NCBI RefSeq assembly: GCF_900497805.2
Contig: NW_020946557.1
Span: 7,161,911 to 7,225,910, forward strand
Direction of reading: 5' to 3'
DNA: 64,000 bases
DNA from: Vombatus ursinus
Taxonomy: Eukaryota; Chordata; Mammalia; Diprotodontia; Vombatidae
Below the pieces are notes generated by a model that searched no databases, was not told the DNA's origin, and saw nothing but the letters and a program-made list of their open reading frames with translations. Made by a program: the position numbers and the translations under genes. Shown here in pieces: positions 1 to 10,813 of this stretch. Numbering within the stretch: position 1 is the first letter of the stretch; every line of letters begins with the position of its first letter.

Positions 1-47
<47 letters not shown>

Positions 48-68
48 TTATTTATAGATAGATAGGTA
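1..68. repeat. (TATC)n microsatellite
   Basis: The window opens inside a perfect TATC tetranucleotide run that decays into TTTA and then GATA units. It continues off the left edge, so its full length is unknown. Confidence 0.95.
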
Positions 69-159
69 CAGAGAGAGACTATATGTAGTCTAAATATTTC
101 TGAATAAATGTGAGCTTTTGGTTCCTAATTTAATCCTCACTACATCCCTAAGAGATAGA

Positions 160-355
160 AAGTATAAATATGGTTACCCTGATTTTACAGAGGAGGATAT
201 GGGATTGGAAAAATTATACAACTTGCTTAACAGAAAGCCAACTTATTAATTTGTAATAAGAAAAATCCCTTCTCCACCAATAAGTGACAGAACTGGGAAT
301 AAAACAGAGGTCTTCTGACTACAAGTGTGTCCTTCTCAATATACCATTTAATCTC
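160..355 (-). repeat. MIR-family CORE-SINE, degraded
   Basis: In antisense, the order matches a MIR-like SINE: the 'attttacagaggaggat' block, a poor 'acttgctt' block, then the 'gaggtcttctgact' block of the tRNA-like head. An AT-rich stretch interrupts the middle. It is old and strongly diverged. Confidence 0.55.
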
Positions 356-967
356 CCACTATACACCAGAAACTTTGTCTTTCTCTCACCTCATTGTATG
401 TTGACACTGATGTGAAGGTGCATGTCAAAGTGTAAACTAAATTCCATTAGCATTCTAAAGAAGGAGGGATGACTTTTGGCTGAAATGGAGAGAGAACTGT
501 TTTCATGTCTTAGAAGGTAGTCACTAGGCATTGATCTTTAAGAGCCACATTCTAAGTCTATTTGAAAGCATCACCTTATGAGTCTCTGAGTTGTTTACAA
601 ATGAATCACTGGAGCCACGGTCATCTTCTCAGAGTCTCTTAGTCTTCTGCCTTCCTTAGATTATATTTAGAAAGTTACAAAAGCAAAATCACACACAGTA
701 CAGTTGGCTTTCTCTTTGACTTGCCCACATTTCTTCGTCCTTGTAATATGTCATGTCCTATATTCTGTTGCTTCATATTTTGAGCTTTATGAAAAATAAA
801 ATATCTGTCATTTCATGCTCTACCACTTAGGGAAGGATAAATATTATAGATATGAAATCCTTGGAGAAATTTCTACTAAAAATTAGAAATAAAAAAGAGA
901 AAAATAGATGATTTAGCTGAAGGATATACTAGATTATTGGATGCAACATTTCACTGGCAGTATCAAA
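356..967. other. No recognisable feature
   Basis: AT-rich sequence with no convincing open frame or repeat family. Confidence 0.5.
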
Positions 968-969
968 CT

Positions 970-1003
<34 letters not shown>
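968..1003. repeat. (TA)n microsatellite
   Basis: Near-pure TA dinucleotide run of about 35 bp. Confidence 0.95.
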
Positions 1004-1007
<4 letters not shown>

Positions 1008-1119
1008 GTTATATCTGTAGTGATACCATGTACTATAGTGATTAAAATACCTCATATGAGAATCTTCAGTGTGAAAAATATGGTACTTTTCATATAGTAA
1101 CTGTTTATTTCTGTATGTT

Positions 1120-1230
1120 TGGTATCCTTGACTAGGTTATGAGGTCCTTGAGAGAAAGGACCATGACTTGCATTTCTTGGGAGGGGGAGATAGTGCCTGT
1201 GACATATTTGGAAATGTAAAAATATTCGTT
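1120..1230 (+). repeat. Possible L2/L3 LINE 3' tail
   Basis: The stretch 'gaggtccttgagagaaaggacc' followed by 'tagtgcctgtgacat' resembles the 3' end shared by CR1-superfamily L2/L3 LINEs (ctccttgagggcagggac ... agtgcctggcacat). Short and diverged, so tentative. Confidence 0.35.
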
Positions 1231-1589
1231 GCTAGATTAAACATAGACTCAATTTATTAGTTTTTAGTGGAATCCTAAATCATAATATAATACTGTACTT
1301 AGGGATATCATCATATTGGATGATAGATTCAGAATCAAAAAGGAGTTCAAGAAATCATTTCTTCAACCTCTATTTAAACCATGAATCCCCCCTATAGCAC
1401 ACCCCAAAAGTGGTCATTTAGGCTCTGCTCAACAGACTCTCACTACCTGTGAGTAATCCATTGTTGAATTGTTAGGAAATTGTCTTTGGGGTCCCTCACC
1501 CTGCTCATTCTAGCTTCCTATACTATCTAAACATAGTTCCTTAGTTCTATCTTCTAGGACTAAGGGAGGGAAAGACAAAACTCTTTTTT

Positions 1590-1735
1590 GTTTCTTTTGG
1601 TGAGGCAATTGGGGTTAAGTGACTTGCCTAGGGTCACACAGCTAATAAGTGTTAAGTGTCTGAGGTCAGATTTGAACTCAGGTCCTCCTGACTCCAGGGC
1701 TGGTGCTGTATCCACTACACCACCTAGCTGCCTCC
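1590..1735 (-). mobile_element. Marsupial tRNA-derived SINE (WSINE/SINE1_MD type) with target duplication
   Basis: Read on the minus strand this is a complete tRNA-derived SINE. It has the head 'ggcagctaggtggtgtagtg', the box-B-like 'gagttcaaat' block, 'agctgtgtgacc' and the 'aagtcacttaacccc' tail region ending in an A-run. A 13-bp target-site duplication (CAAAACTCTTTTT) lies at 1576-1588 and 1736-1748, consistent with L1-type retrotransposition. Low divergence suggests a fairly recent insertion. The family name is from memory of the consensus. Confidence 0.88.
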
Positions 1736-1949
1736 CAAAACTCTTTTTGAAGGCAAGATTGTCTTGCATCCCTTCATCTTCTTTTTCATGATTTTTTTCT
1801 CCCCATGGACTCTTCACCCTTCATTCATGCTTCCCTGCCCCATCCAAAGTTGTTTGAATTTAGTTAAGTCATCATTATGCTTTGCTTCTAATTTTTTTCC
1901 CATTCATTTCAAATCTGCTCTCCTAGTCATGGATTACATAGTTATATAT

Positions 1950-2075
1950 TCACTATTTATTCTATCTGTAAACCACTTAACCTTTCTAGGCTTCAAATTC
2001 CTTATTTGTAAAATGAAGCAGCCAGATTAGATGCCATCTAAGAACTCTCTTCACTCTGAATCTATTAGCCTTTGA
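1950..2075 (+). repeat. MIR/MAR1-type CORE-SINE fragment
   Basis: 'ccacttaacctttctaggct', 'ttccttatttgtaaaatga' and the downstream 'aagaactctcttcactctga' follow the central and 3' blocks of MIR-related SINEs. The tRNA head is missing. Confidence 0.6.
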
Positions 2076-2489
2076 TAAAATACATAATTGAAGGAAAATA
2101 ATTAAATATTTTAGAATGGTTAAATAATTATTTTTTGATGTGCAATTATGAAAATAAATGATATTTAAATCTATACTTAAATTTGGTTAGATTTCTCTGT
2201 AGAAGAGTAAAAAAACTGATCATACCTTTTGAACAGACAATTTAATCATTAGAATTTTAAATAAAAATATCTTTAAAAAAAGAAAAATATATCCTTCTAA
2301 TTTTGGCTTCTGATTCACTCCCTACCTTCTAAGCCTCTCTTCTTCACCAGAGGTGAGAGAGACTGTCTTGTTTAGAATTTGTTTTTCTATCTGGTTGCAT
2401 TCATGATAATTGAAAATATACAAAGATGAGCCTTTACAAAATATTCATAGCTACTATATTTGTAACAGCCAAGAAATTAAGATAAGAGA
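2076..2489. other. AT-rich sequence, nothing recognised
   Basis: Very AT-rich, stop-dense in all frames and without a repeat signature I can name. Confidence 0.5.
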
Positions 2490-2670
2490 AGTAACATTTA
2501 GTCAGTTAGTATTTATTGCCTACTTATGCCAGACACTATGCTTAGTATTGGGATAGAAAGAAAGGCAAAAGATGCAACTGGAAGTCTGAAGAAACTTGCC
2601 CAAGGTTGCACAAATAGTGAGTGGGGTAGGATGTGAACCTAGGTGCTCCCACTGTACTCAACTGCTCTTC
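2490..2670 (-). repeat. Antisense L2/L3 tail joined to SINE-like sequence
   Basis: 'gtatttattgcctactta' and 'ccagacactatgctta' are the reverse complement of an L2/L3 LINE 3' end. After about 90 bp the text becomes SINE-like ('acttgcccaaggttgcac', 'gatgtgaacctaggtgctcc'), also antisense. Two old fragments appear fused, or one is internally deleted. Confidence 0.45.
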
Positions 2671-3090
2671 ATAGGTCTTATACCATTGTCTTCTATAATA
2701 TGATACAAGTGAATTGTATTCTAACAGATTATTGTCCTTGGCTACTATGCTTCTCCACTGGGCAAGATAATAACATATTTGATGATCTGAGGGTTTTTCT
2801 GGGTTCCTATGGCATCCTTGTTGTGGTGACTATTTTGTATTGGTTAAATTATAAGAGATGATAATCAGAGTCAATACGTTTGTATTTAACCCAGTACTAA
2901 TTTTTCATAGTCAAAAGCTTTTCTGAAGAGGTCAGATTAGAACCATTATAATTGCATGTTGCTTCTCATATTTTTTTCTTTTGAATTGATTGTATCTTTC
3001 TCTCTAACTAGCCAATTGGCTGACTGTATACAGACAGCCAATTCAGAAATGACTGAATGAGTGTTGATAATCATTTATTTCCTGTCTTTT
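2671..3090. other. No recognisable feature
   Basis: No repeat signature and no frame with coding character. Confidence 0.45.
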
Positions 3091-3105
3091 AAGATCTGCT
3101 TTTTC

Positions 3106-3246
3106 TTTTTTTCTTTTTTTGGTTAGGCAGTGGGGTTAAGTGACTTGCCCAGGGTCACACAGCTAGTAAGTGTTATGTGTCTGAGGCCGGATTTGAACTC
3201 TTGTACTCCTGACTTCAGGGCCAGTGCTTGTCACCCAGCTGCCCCC
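3106..3246 (-). mobile_element. Marsupial tRNA-derived SINE with target duplication
   Basis: Same family as the copy at 1590-1735, antisense, with the T-rich complement of its A-tail on the left. A 15-bp direct repeat flanks it at 3091-3105 and 3247-3261 (AAGATCTGCTTTTTC / AAGATCTACTTTTTC, one mismatch). The head is slightly shortened near 3228-3240. Confidence 0.87.
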
Positions 3247-3791
3247 AAGATCTACTTTTTCACACTTTGTTGCTTAAGACTGTGCTCCTCCCTATGGCTG
3301 TTTCCCAGTGTTGTGTACCCCAAAGCATGACGATAGACTCTTCTGTATTCTCTCTTTACTCTCTCATCTGGAATCTTCATTAGTTTCCATGGGTTTAATG
3401 ATCATTTCTATGCAGATGACTCCCTGCTCTATATACTTAGCCATAATTTCTCTACTGAGCTCCAGTAACATATCTCCACCTGCCTAGTGAATTCTTTAAA
3501 CTTGATGTCCTAAATGCAGCATTATCAAAACTGAACTCATTATTTTTCCTACAAAACCCACTCCCCTTCCAAACTTCCTTATTTCTGTTCAGGACACCAC
3601 CACTATTTTTCTAGCTAACTAGGTTTCTAACCTTGATTTTATCCTTGACTCCTCATTATCCTTCACTCTGAATATCAAATTAATTGCCAAATCATGAGAT
3701 TTCTACATCTACAATATAACTTGCACCTATCCCCTTCTCTCTGCTCACATGACCATTTTTCTAATTCAGGACTTTAGCACTTTGACTAGAC

Positions 3792-3981
3792 CAGTGTTGG
3801 GGAACCTGTGGCCTTGAAGTCACATGTGGCCTTCTAGGTCCTTGGATGAGTCCTTTTGACTGAGTCCAAGTTTTACAGAACAAATTATTTTGGTAAGGGA
3901 ATTTGTTCTGTGAAGTTTGGATTCAGTCAAAGGGCTGCACTTGAGGACCTAGAGGGCCACATGTGGCCTACCCCACCCTTG
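3792..3981. mobile_element. Palindromic hAT MITE
   Basis: A 190-bp non-autonomous element that is almost one long inverted repeat. The left arm 'gaacctgtggccttgaagtc' and the 'gagtccaagttttacagaac' block are mirrored by 'gttctgtgaagtttggattc' and 'gggccacatgtggcc' on the right. It begins CAGTG and is flanked by 8-bp duplications at 3784-3791 (GACTAGAC) and 3982-3989 (GACTAGGC, 7/8). That is the hAT signature. It sits inside the CR1/L3 LINE and is therefore younger. A second copy lies at 8296-8502. Confidence 0.85.
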
Positions 3982-4232
3982 GACTAGGCTACTGCAATAG
4001 CTTCCTAATTGGTCTCCCTGTCTCAATGAAGTCTCTCCTTTCTCCAATCCAACCTCCACAAAGCTGCCAAAGTAATTTCCCTATAGTGATGGTCCGACCA
4101 TGTCATTTCCTACTCAGTAACTCCAACAGCACTGCATCTAGCTATTGCCTCTAACATCAAATATGAGCTCCTTTGTTTAGCTTTTAAAGCCCTTTACAGC
4201 CTAGCCCCAATCTCCCTTTCCAGCTATTAATA

Positions 4233-4544
4233 CAGCTATCCCTTCCACATCACAGGGGTGGAGGTCCATGATCTGAAAAATCCGTGTAAAATTTTTTGGC
4301 CCTCCCTTCCTACTACAGAAGGAGTCAGAATTTTTTCTTTTTCTCTTATGTGGTGTGTACAGTACTTTATTATAAAATTTGGGTTAAGTATTTGGTCATA
4401 GGCTATATGTAAATCAATGTTAAGTAAAAATACTGTATGAAAAAGAAATTTTAAAAAATATGTAATACTACAGTAATTTCTTATGCCAACACAGGATATA
4501 TTGAAATCCTGATGGGGGAAGTCATGAGGTGAAAGGGATAACTG
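4233..4544. mobile_element. Tigger/pogo-like MITE (Tc1/mariner superfamily)
   Basis: A 312-bp insertion in the CR1/L3 LINE. The ends are inverted: CAGCTATCCCTTCCACATC on the left and the complement of CAGTTATCCCTTTCACCTC on the right. TA precedes the left end, as expected for the TA target of this superfamily; the right-hand TA has mutated. The interior is AT-rich, contains 'gtacagtactttatta' and has no transposase. Confidence 0.75.
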
Positions 4545-5184
4545 CATACCTTTCTCCCCTTCCTGCATACTATGGCCCAATCAAACATCTTATTATTCCT
4601 TACACCCTAAAATCCACCTACCATCTCTGTACATTTGCAATTGCTATTTCTCATTCATGGAATGCACTCATGCCTCACTTCTGCCTTACACAATTCCTTG
4701 CTTCCTTCAAAATTCTTTTCAGGTAATGTTGTCTACATGAAGTTTTTCCTGAACCTCTCCTCACTCTCCAGCAGCTAGTGTTCCCCCTGCCCCCACACCT
4801 TGATTTATTTTCGACTTCATATTTATATACTTATTTGTGCATGCATTGTCTCTCCTGGTAGAATCTAAGCCCCAGGGTCTTTTGTCTTTGTATCCCAGTA
4901 TTTAGCACAGTTCCTGTCATAGTAGGTATTTAATACATGCGTAATTGATTAATTGCTCCAGAGGCTACACTGGGGACATGGTAGTAGTTGTCTCAAGCTA
5001 AATCAACTCTTGTTCTTCTTTTCTTATACAAAAAGGATAACATCGTGTCACTGTATTAATTATCCAATGAAGGAGGATAATATCTGATTTGTCTATTTGC
5101 TTTCCAGTTCTTGCATGAGATTATCTCCCTAAAGACTGTAGTATCCCTTCCCCTTTGGCCATCAGAGGGTGCCCAGCCTGCAAA

Positions 5185-5290
5185 TATGGTGTTTATCTCC
5201 CAAAGTTCTTGTGAGGATAATAATATTGTAAAGAGTTCTGTAAAACTCAAAACGTTATATAAATGCTATTCTTGTTCTTGTTATCAGTGA
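5185..5290 (+). repeat. MAR1-type CORE-SINE 3' end
   Basis: 'ttcttgtgaggataataata' followed by 'gttatataaatgctattctt' matches the 3' part of MAR1-like SINEs. The head is absent. Confidence 0.55.
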
Positions 5291-6525
5291 TAAAAAAAAC
5301 AACAAAAATAGTATTGCCAGGCTACTCACTGTCAAGGTGCATGGAATCAATAGGCAATGCTGAATTCTTTAACTTCATATAGTTAGGTTTGGAATTTAGC
5401 TAAGTGATGATATGCGATATTGCTCAATACATAAAAATATCAAATCTGAAGCTTTAGAGCTCCCTTCCCATTCCTCAACTTTCCTCTCTATGTTCATGAC
5501 CCTCTGCATTCACCAGATTCATGTACTCAATATAATGTGACCATATAGTTAGTGGAATATGGGGGGAAATGGAAGGAAACAAAAAATTAATCCTTCCTAT
5601 ACAGAGCCACCTTCCTTCAGCTATTTCCCAGAAACCTTTCCCTGATTCTTTTCCAGCAGTTACAGGAGGAAATTCTCAAACTACCCACACTGCTAAATCA
5701 TGGCAAAGAAATATGAGGGAGGTGTATATCAGCAACTATAGCCCATCACAGAATATACCAAGAGAAATCAAAAGAAGAGCATTTCTCCTGCCTAACTCAC
5801 CAATCAATAGCACTTAGTAGCTACCTGTTTCAAGGCTTAGGATCTTTTCTCCTTCCTATATTCTGATCATTGCCTCTGCTTCAGGATCTGGGTCACCTCT
5901 CCAGACTTTTTTCCAATGCAGTCTTAGTTCACTCCTCATCCCTTGTATAGCAACCCCCAAGACTGGGTCTGAAGTCAGTTCCATGACAACCATTAAGCCT
6001 GACTCCTACAGCAGTCCCCAGTGATCATAATGCCATAAATCTCAAAGACCAGAAGAGACAGAACAAGTTAGCCAGTCCTGTGTGCCAAAATCTGATCACT
6101 TCCTTTCTCCATCTGTTCAATTAGTTTTCTGCTTGTAGCAAATATATGATCCCTGAGACTACTGGTAAGGGGAAAAGAAGTCATTAGGAACCACTCGATC
6201 AATCAGTCTCTGTCTCTATCTCTGTATCTGTCTCTACCTCTGCCTCTATCTTTTTCCTTTCTCTTTTTCCCCTCACCACAGGGATAAGCTAAAATAATAA
6301 CAACTCAAATTAAGAATAAGAGAGCAACACATGGGTCAGTTTACATCATCAGATTTTTGCCCATGTGTGATGTTCAGTGGTGACTGTATTTGGTGCTTTC
6401 TGACTCTCTTCTTGAATGAAGTATTCATAATTATATAAATATGTATGAAGCTTCAGAGTAGACTGCTAGACTGACCTCTTTCATTTCTTTATGCTCAATC
6501 ATATTTTCAAATTTGTTTTCTAATA
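5291..6525. other. No recognisable feature
   Basis: Mixed-composition sequence without a repeat I recognise. A short TCTCTG-rich low-complexity patch lies near 6205-6265. No frame has convincing coding character. Confidence 0.45.
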
Positions 6526-6768
6526 TTATCTTCTCTGTCCAAATACTGCATGGTTCAAGGAAATGTGCCTCCAACAAAACATTAGGTGATGATAGTCATC
6601 TCCCTCATCGGGACATAGGCCTTGACTATCACTGAGGCATTGAATTCCATAAGTACGTGCCTTTCGACCTGAGAAGAGGAGCAGGTCACAGTAATTTGTT
6701 CTGTGGATTTCTGCTGCACACATTGCAAGCATTTCTCTCATCAGTGGTGAATGTCTAGGAAATCTCAC
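6526..6768 (-). other. Unrecognised open frame on a less AT-rich patch
   Basis: On the minus strand a frame of about 80 codons ends at 6526 and stays open upstream to about 6845. It includes CPDEGDDYHH and several cysteines and histidines. The patch is less AT-rich than its surroundings and has scattered CpGs. I do not recognise the protein. No splice pair or start context is compelling. It may be chance, a lost repeat or a pseudogene fragment. Confidence 0.15.
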
Positions 6769-6867
6769 TGCAATCTTGGCATAGTAAAACTTAAGTACAA
6801 AGTATATCCAAGAACTAGATGATGGTGCAGTATTCTGGTTTATTCAACCTCTAGTGCACTTTGACAG

Positions 6868-7030
6868 TCAGTGTGGTGTAGTGGGAAGCATCCTAGATTG
6901 GGAAGCAGAGGACCTGGGTATGACTTTGGCCAAGTCACTTAACCTTTCCTAGAGCCAGATACTCATCAGTAAAATGAGGGGGTTAGAACAAGAGCCTTCC
7001 AGTTCTACATCTATGATTTTATAATAAAGC
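6868..7030 (+). repeat. MAR1/MIR-type CORE-SINE
   Basis: Sense copy. 'cagtgtggtgtagtgggaag' is the head, then 'gaggacctgggtatgact', 'ccaagtcacttaacctt', 'cagtaaaatgagggggtt' and the 3' 'ttccagttctacatctatga' block typical of the marsupial branch of MIR-like SINEs. Confidence 0.75.
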
Positions 7031-7689
7031 TCACTAAACTACTTGGTTTGAATTTATAATTCTAGAAAAGGTAAACTATGTTCATAACATTTTTAAATTA
7101 ACTGCGAAATAAGCTGTGGTGAATTATGGAATACATCTAAGCTTCACTATCCAGTGATTTAAATGGACTGAAAAATAATAATCTAAATTTTGTCTGAATG
7201 CAAAGTTAGTAAAACAAGTCTATTGTTCTTGATTAACATTTAATGAGTATGAATTTTTCAATATTCCTATGGTATTCTGAGGTTGATAATTATAGCAATG
7301 GCACTGGAGATAGCCAATGAAAAATCATCATAGGTTAATACTAGGGCATATGCTCTCAAGTGTCAAATTATTCACATTTCTGTTCAAGCCAGATCCTAGT
7401 ATAATAAAGATCAAGGTACTAAATACATTCTTTTGAATTAGTACAGTTTTATTGTAATGAATGAGTCTAATACCATTTAAAGTTGCCACTAAACAACACT
7501 ATGTGAATTATTATTTGTCATAGTTTATTTTTGATTCCTACAGAAAAGTTGTTGAGTCTTGTCTGCCATCTGATTATGGTATAAATGAAATTCGTTAGCA
7601 TTAGAATGATCATCAGATTTCCTCTAATTGTGTTCACATCCCCAAACAAGTTTCCAACCAACACTTCATAATAGTTTGCAATAATATAT
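7031..7689. other. AT-rich sequence, nothing recognised
   Basis: No repeat signature and no coding-like frame. Confidence 0.45.
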
Positions 7690-7905
7690 CTAAGGCTTAG
7701 AAAGCATTTTATATAAATTGTCTCATTCGATCCTCACATCAACTTTATCTCCATTTTAAAAATAGGAAAAGGCTCAGAGAAGATAAGTACCTTGCTCAGG
7801 GTTGCAACTTCATTAGTAAATTCTGTATATTGAATTTGAAACTCGTTATTCCAAGCTCCCAGGTTTCCATCACTGCAAATCCAAGGCCCTACCTATTACA
7901 TTATG
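7690..7905 (-). repeat. MAR1/MIR-type CORE-SINE, antisense
   Basis: Antisense order: 'agaaagcattttatataaat', 'tctcattcgatcctcacatc', 'ctccattttaaaaatagg', 'taccttgctcagggttgc', then a worn tRNA-like head ('aagctcccaggtttccatc'). Confidence 0.68.
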
Positions 7906-8019
7906 TTGTCTTTCTAAATTGTAACATGAGATTTCTCTCAGAAGTTGTCATTGCCATTATTATATTACATATTTGGCTTCACCTTGCTATGTTACCCAGT
8001 TAGTAGTAGAAAAGGAATA

Positions 8020-8180
8020 AACATCGGGAGATTGGGGTCTTATTCCTGACTCTGCCACTAACTAGCTATGTGACTTTGTTCTTCTCCAGTTGGGGTCTCA
8101 CTTTCACTTGCCAAATGAACAAACATCTAGAGAAACTAGATCTTCCTTACTGTCACGTCTGGGTTGAACATTCTATGACA
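8020..8180 (+). repeat. MIR-type SINE
   Basis: 'ttattcctgactctgccact', 'aactagctatgtgactttg' and 'aaactagatcttccttactg' follow MIR order on the plus strand. Diverged. Confidence 0.6.
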
Positions 8181-8295
8181 CTCAAGTAAGGTTTTGTTTC
8201 CAGTTGTCAAAAGTTACCATGACATAGACAAAGGCTGAAATCCCAAGAACATTTCTCACATTGAATAAATTTATCATAGCACTGTTACTATAGGC

Positions 8296-8502
8296 CAGGG
8301 ATAGGGAACCTGTGGCCTCGAGGCTACGTGTGGCCGTCTAGATCCTCGAGTGTGGCCTTTTGACTGAGTCCAAGTTTTACAGAACAAATCCTTTTGTTAA
8401 GGTGCTTTGTTCTGTGAACTTTGGATTCAGTCAAAGGGCCACACTTGAGGACCTAGAGGGCCACATGTGGCCTTGAGGATACAGTTCTCCCTTCCCTTGA
8501 TG
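8296..8502. mobile_element. Palindromic hAT MITE, second copy
   Basis: Same family as 3792-3981. Arms of about 90 nt pair across a short loop near 8385-8400: 'actgagtccaagttttacag' on the left against 'ctgtgaactttggattcagt' on the right. The outer 'ggcctcgaggctacgtgtgg' pairs with 'ccacatgtggccttgagga'. Candidate target duplications CTATAGGC (8288-8295) and TTGTAGGC (8503-8510) match at 6/8, differing by transitions only. No coding capacity. Confidence 0.8.
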
Positions 8503-8654
8503 TTGTAGGCAATAGGTGGTGGCTTTGAAATATTTTCATTATTGCTTATTTTCTTCTGTAATTTTCCTATTTTAGTGGGATCTGATGCATTGCAAATAGT
8601 TCATTTGTTTTGACCATAGTGTTGAAGAGCCCAAAGTCATGAGTTTGGTGTACT

Positions 8655-8830
8655 ACATAATGAATGATCAACCCTGGACTTAGAGTAAGAGGCCTGGGTC
8701 TGAAACTCAACTCTGATACTTACTTACTATGTGACCTTGGGTAAGTAATTTTACCTCTCTAAGTCTCAGTTTCCTTATCTGTAATAGCTAAAAAGTGAGG
8801 GCAATAATAATAGTATTTATAAAGTTTAAA
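8655..8830 (+). repeat. MAR1/MIR-type CORE-SINE
   Basis: 'caaccctggacttagagta', 'ttactatgtgaccttgggta', 'agtctcagtttccttatctg' and 'caataataatagtatttata' give a clear sense copy. Confidence 0.75.
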
Positions 8831-8965
8831 GTTTGCAATGTACTTTGAATACATTAAAGTGCCTGTCGACAGTCACTGACCCTCATAACAATGCTGTGAA
8901 GTCAGTGTTATATTATCCTCATTTTATAGATGAAAGAGCTGAGAGAATAACATTTTACAACTCAC
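8831..8965 (-). repeat. CORE-SINE 3' half, antisense
   Basis: 'gtttgcaatgtactttgaa', 'cctcataacaatgctgtgaa' and 'cctcattttatagatgaaa' read as the antisense 3' half of a MIR/MAR1 SINE, directly abutting the sense copy to its left. Confidence 0.6.
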
Positions 8966-9104
8966 TATACAGAATTTTTGTGGAAAAGGGCTTTACAAGC
9001 TTTAGAGTGCTACTTTAATATGAGTTATCACTGTTGTCATTCTTATTTTCTCTAGGTAGGCCAATTGGCTTTGTTGTGGGAGATAAGGATCATACCATAT
9101 TAGA

Positions 9105-9275
9105 CTGAGAATTGGAAGGGGCTTGGAGGCTACCCACTCATTTCACAATTAAGGAAACATGGAAAGGTTGTGATGTGCTCAAAGTCACACAGCTAGTGAA
9201 TGTCTGAGGCAGGATCCCAACTCAGAACTTCCTGATTATGTCTAGCACTTTATCTACTACACCAACTATCTGACT
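9105..9275 (-). repeat. CORE-SINE, antisense
   Basis: 'aattggaaggggcttggagg', 'caattaaggaaacatgg', 'caaagtcacacagctagtga' and 'agaacttcctgattatgtct' are in antisense SINE order. Confidence 0.68.
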
Positions 9276-9463
9276 TAACAAAAACTATAGTCTAACCTTG
9301 CCTAGCCATCTTGCAAGTGGGTGCCACTGCACACAAAAGATATGGGCAAGAGTGTAAATGGATTAGCATAAATCTATCATAACAAGAATAAAAGAATTCA
9401 AGTGGGTAATGAGATTATAGTGTCATCTTTCTGTAAAAAATGTGAGTCATTTTAATTTCTCTG

Positions 9464-9522
9464 TGTGTGTTTGAGTGTGTGTATGTGTGTGTGTGTGAGC
9501 ATGAGAGAGAGAGAGAGAGAGA

Positions 9523-9575
<53 letters not shown>
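9464..9575. repeat. Compound (TG)n-(GA)n microsatellite
   Basis: About 35 bp of TG-rich repeat passes into about 70 bp of GA with two GAAA interruptions. Apparent Arg/Glu and Ser/Leu frames across it come only from the repeat. Confidence 0.95.
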
Positions 9576-9577
<2 letters not shown>

Positions 9578-10339
9578 AGCCAAAGAATGCCACAGAATCC
9601 TTATCCAGAAATTTCTGAGAGCATTTGTGGAAAAGATCAGTACAGAGACTGCTGGGCTGACTAATCAGGAACTTTTTGAGCACATGGAAAATACCAGTCT
9701 TTATAGGTAGATGCTGAGGTTAAGTGCAATTCTGCCTGTAGAAAAGCTAATGGGCTTAATATTATGGAGATATCCTATCTTCTCTTCTACTCACACAGAG
9801 TAATAGGTACTGAATATCTGTCTCTTGCCTAAAATAAAGTTTTACATAAATATGTGACAAAGCTCCTTAACATCTTTGGCCATTTAACTGCCTTGATATT
9901 CAGCCCTTACTTCACTTTTTTCTGCCCCCTCACAGTAGCAAACCTGTGATGATTTTCCTGGCACTGCTTTCTGGCAGTCATGGTGATCCTAAAAATTGTG
10001 AATTCATCTGGATGGGTCTCAAGTTTTGCCTGGAGGAGCCAAGTCATGTACCTTGGCTTCATTTTTCCTTGGCTCCCCTTCAAACCTTCTTGCTTATCTT
10101 TCAGTGATTTGGAAACCATAGGCTTCCCTAGCTTCTAACCCATATTAAATAGCTGTCTTAGATCAAGGACAAAAATCATTTTTACAAAAACAAGTAGCTG
10201 GAAATTGAAGCATTAATCTGTCAACCTGTTTGGTTTGCATTATAGAAAACCACCAGTTTGGTCATTTTTTTTTTACTCATTGTTTGATGTTGTGTGGATT
10301 CTTTGATAGGTTCTCCCCTGCCTCCATAACCTCATACTT
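9576..10339. other. No recognisable feature
   Basis: Unassigned sequence between a microsatellite and an L1 relic. Confidence 0.4.
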
Positions 10340-10813
10340 ATTTCTTCAGTTGGTGTGAATTCTCCTTTTTAATTTTTGATATTGGCAATTTTGTTTCCTT
10401 CCTTTTTTCAATCACACTAGCTAATAGCTTATTGACTTTTGTTTTAAAAACATTCTTAATTATGTTTATCAATTGAGTTGGTTTTACTTTCAAATTTATT
10501 AGTCTCTTCTATGATTTTCAGAAGTTCTGTTTGGGTATTTAGCTGGAGTTCTAAATTTGTTAGCTTTTTAGGGTTTTGGTTGTTGTTACTACTGTATACC
10601 CAGTTCATTGTTCAGTTCTTTTTCTTTTTTTGTTGTTAAAAGTGTTTATATATATATGTTTCTCTCAAAATTACTTTGGTTGCATCCCAATGTTTTCTCT
10701 TTGTTGTCATTTTCTTTGATGAAATAACCTATAGTTTACTGTTTTGTTCTTTGATGGACCAATTCTTTAGGATTAAGGTATTTAGTCTCCAATTAATTTT
10801 TAATTATTTCTTC

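Larger units (their letters stand above)
3330..4960 (+). mobile_element. CR1-superfamily LINE (L2/L3 type), 3' part, interrupted twice
   Basis: Sense-strand relic of a CR1-superfamily LINE. In order: the reverse-transcriptase region ('tatgcagatgactccctg'), the segment read as YCNSFLIGLP, 'cagcctagccccaatctccc', 'catggaatgcactcatgcc', and the 3' untranslated end with 'gtatttaatacatgc'. It is decayed, with no long frame. Two younger DNA elements lie inside it, a hAT MITE at 3792-3981 and a Tigger-like MITE at 4233-4544. I cannot separate L2 from L3 by eye. Confidence 0.8.

Noticed and set aside
9447-9683. Frames rich in Arg/Glu or Ser/Leu on both strands
   Set aside because: They are translations of the (GA)n/(TG)n microsatellite.
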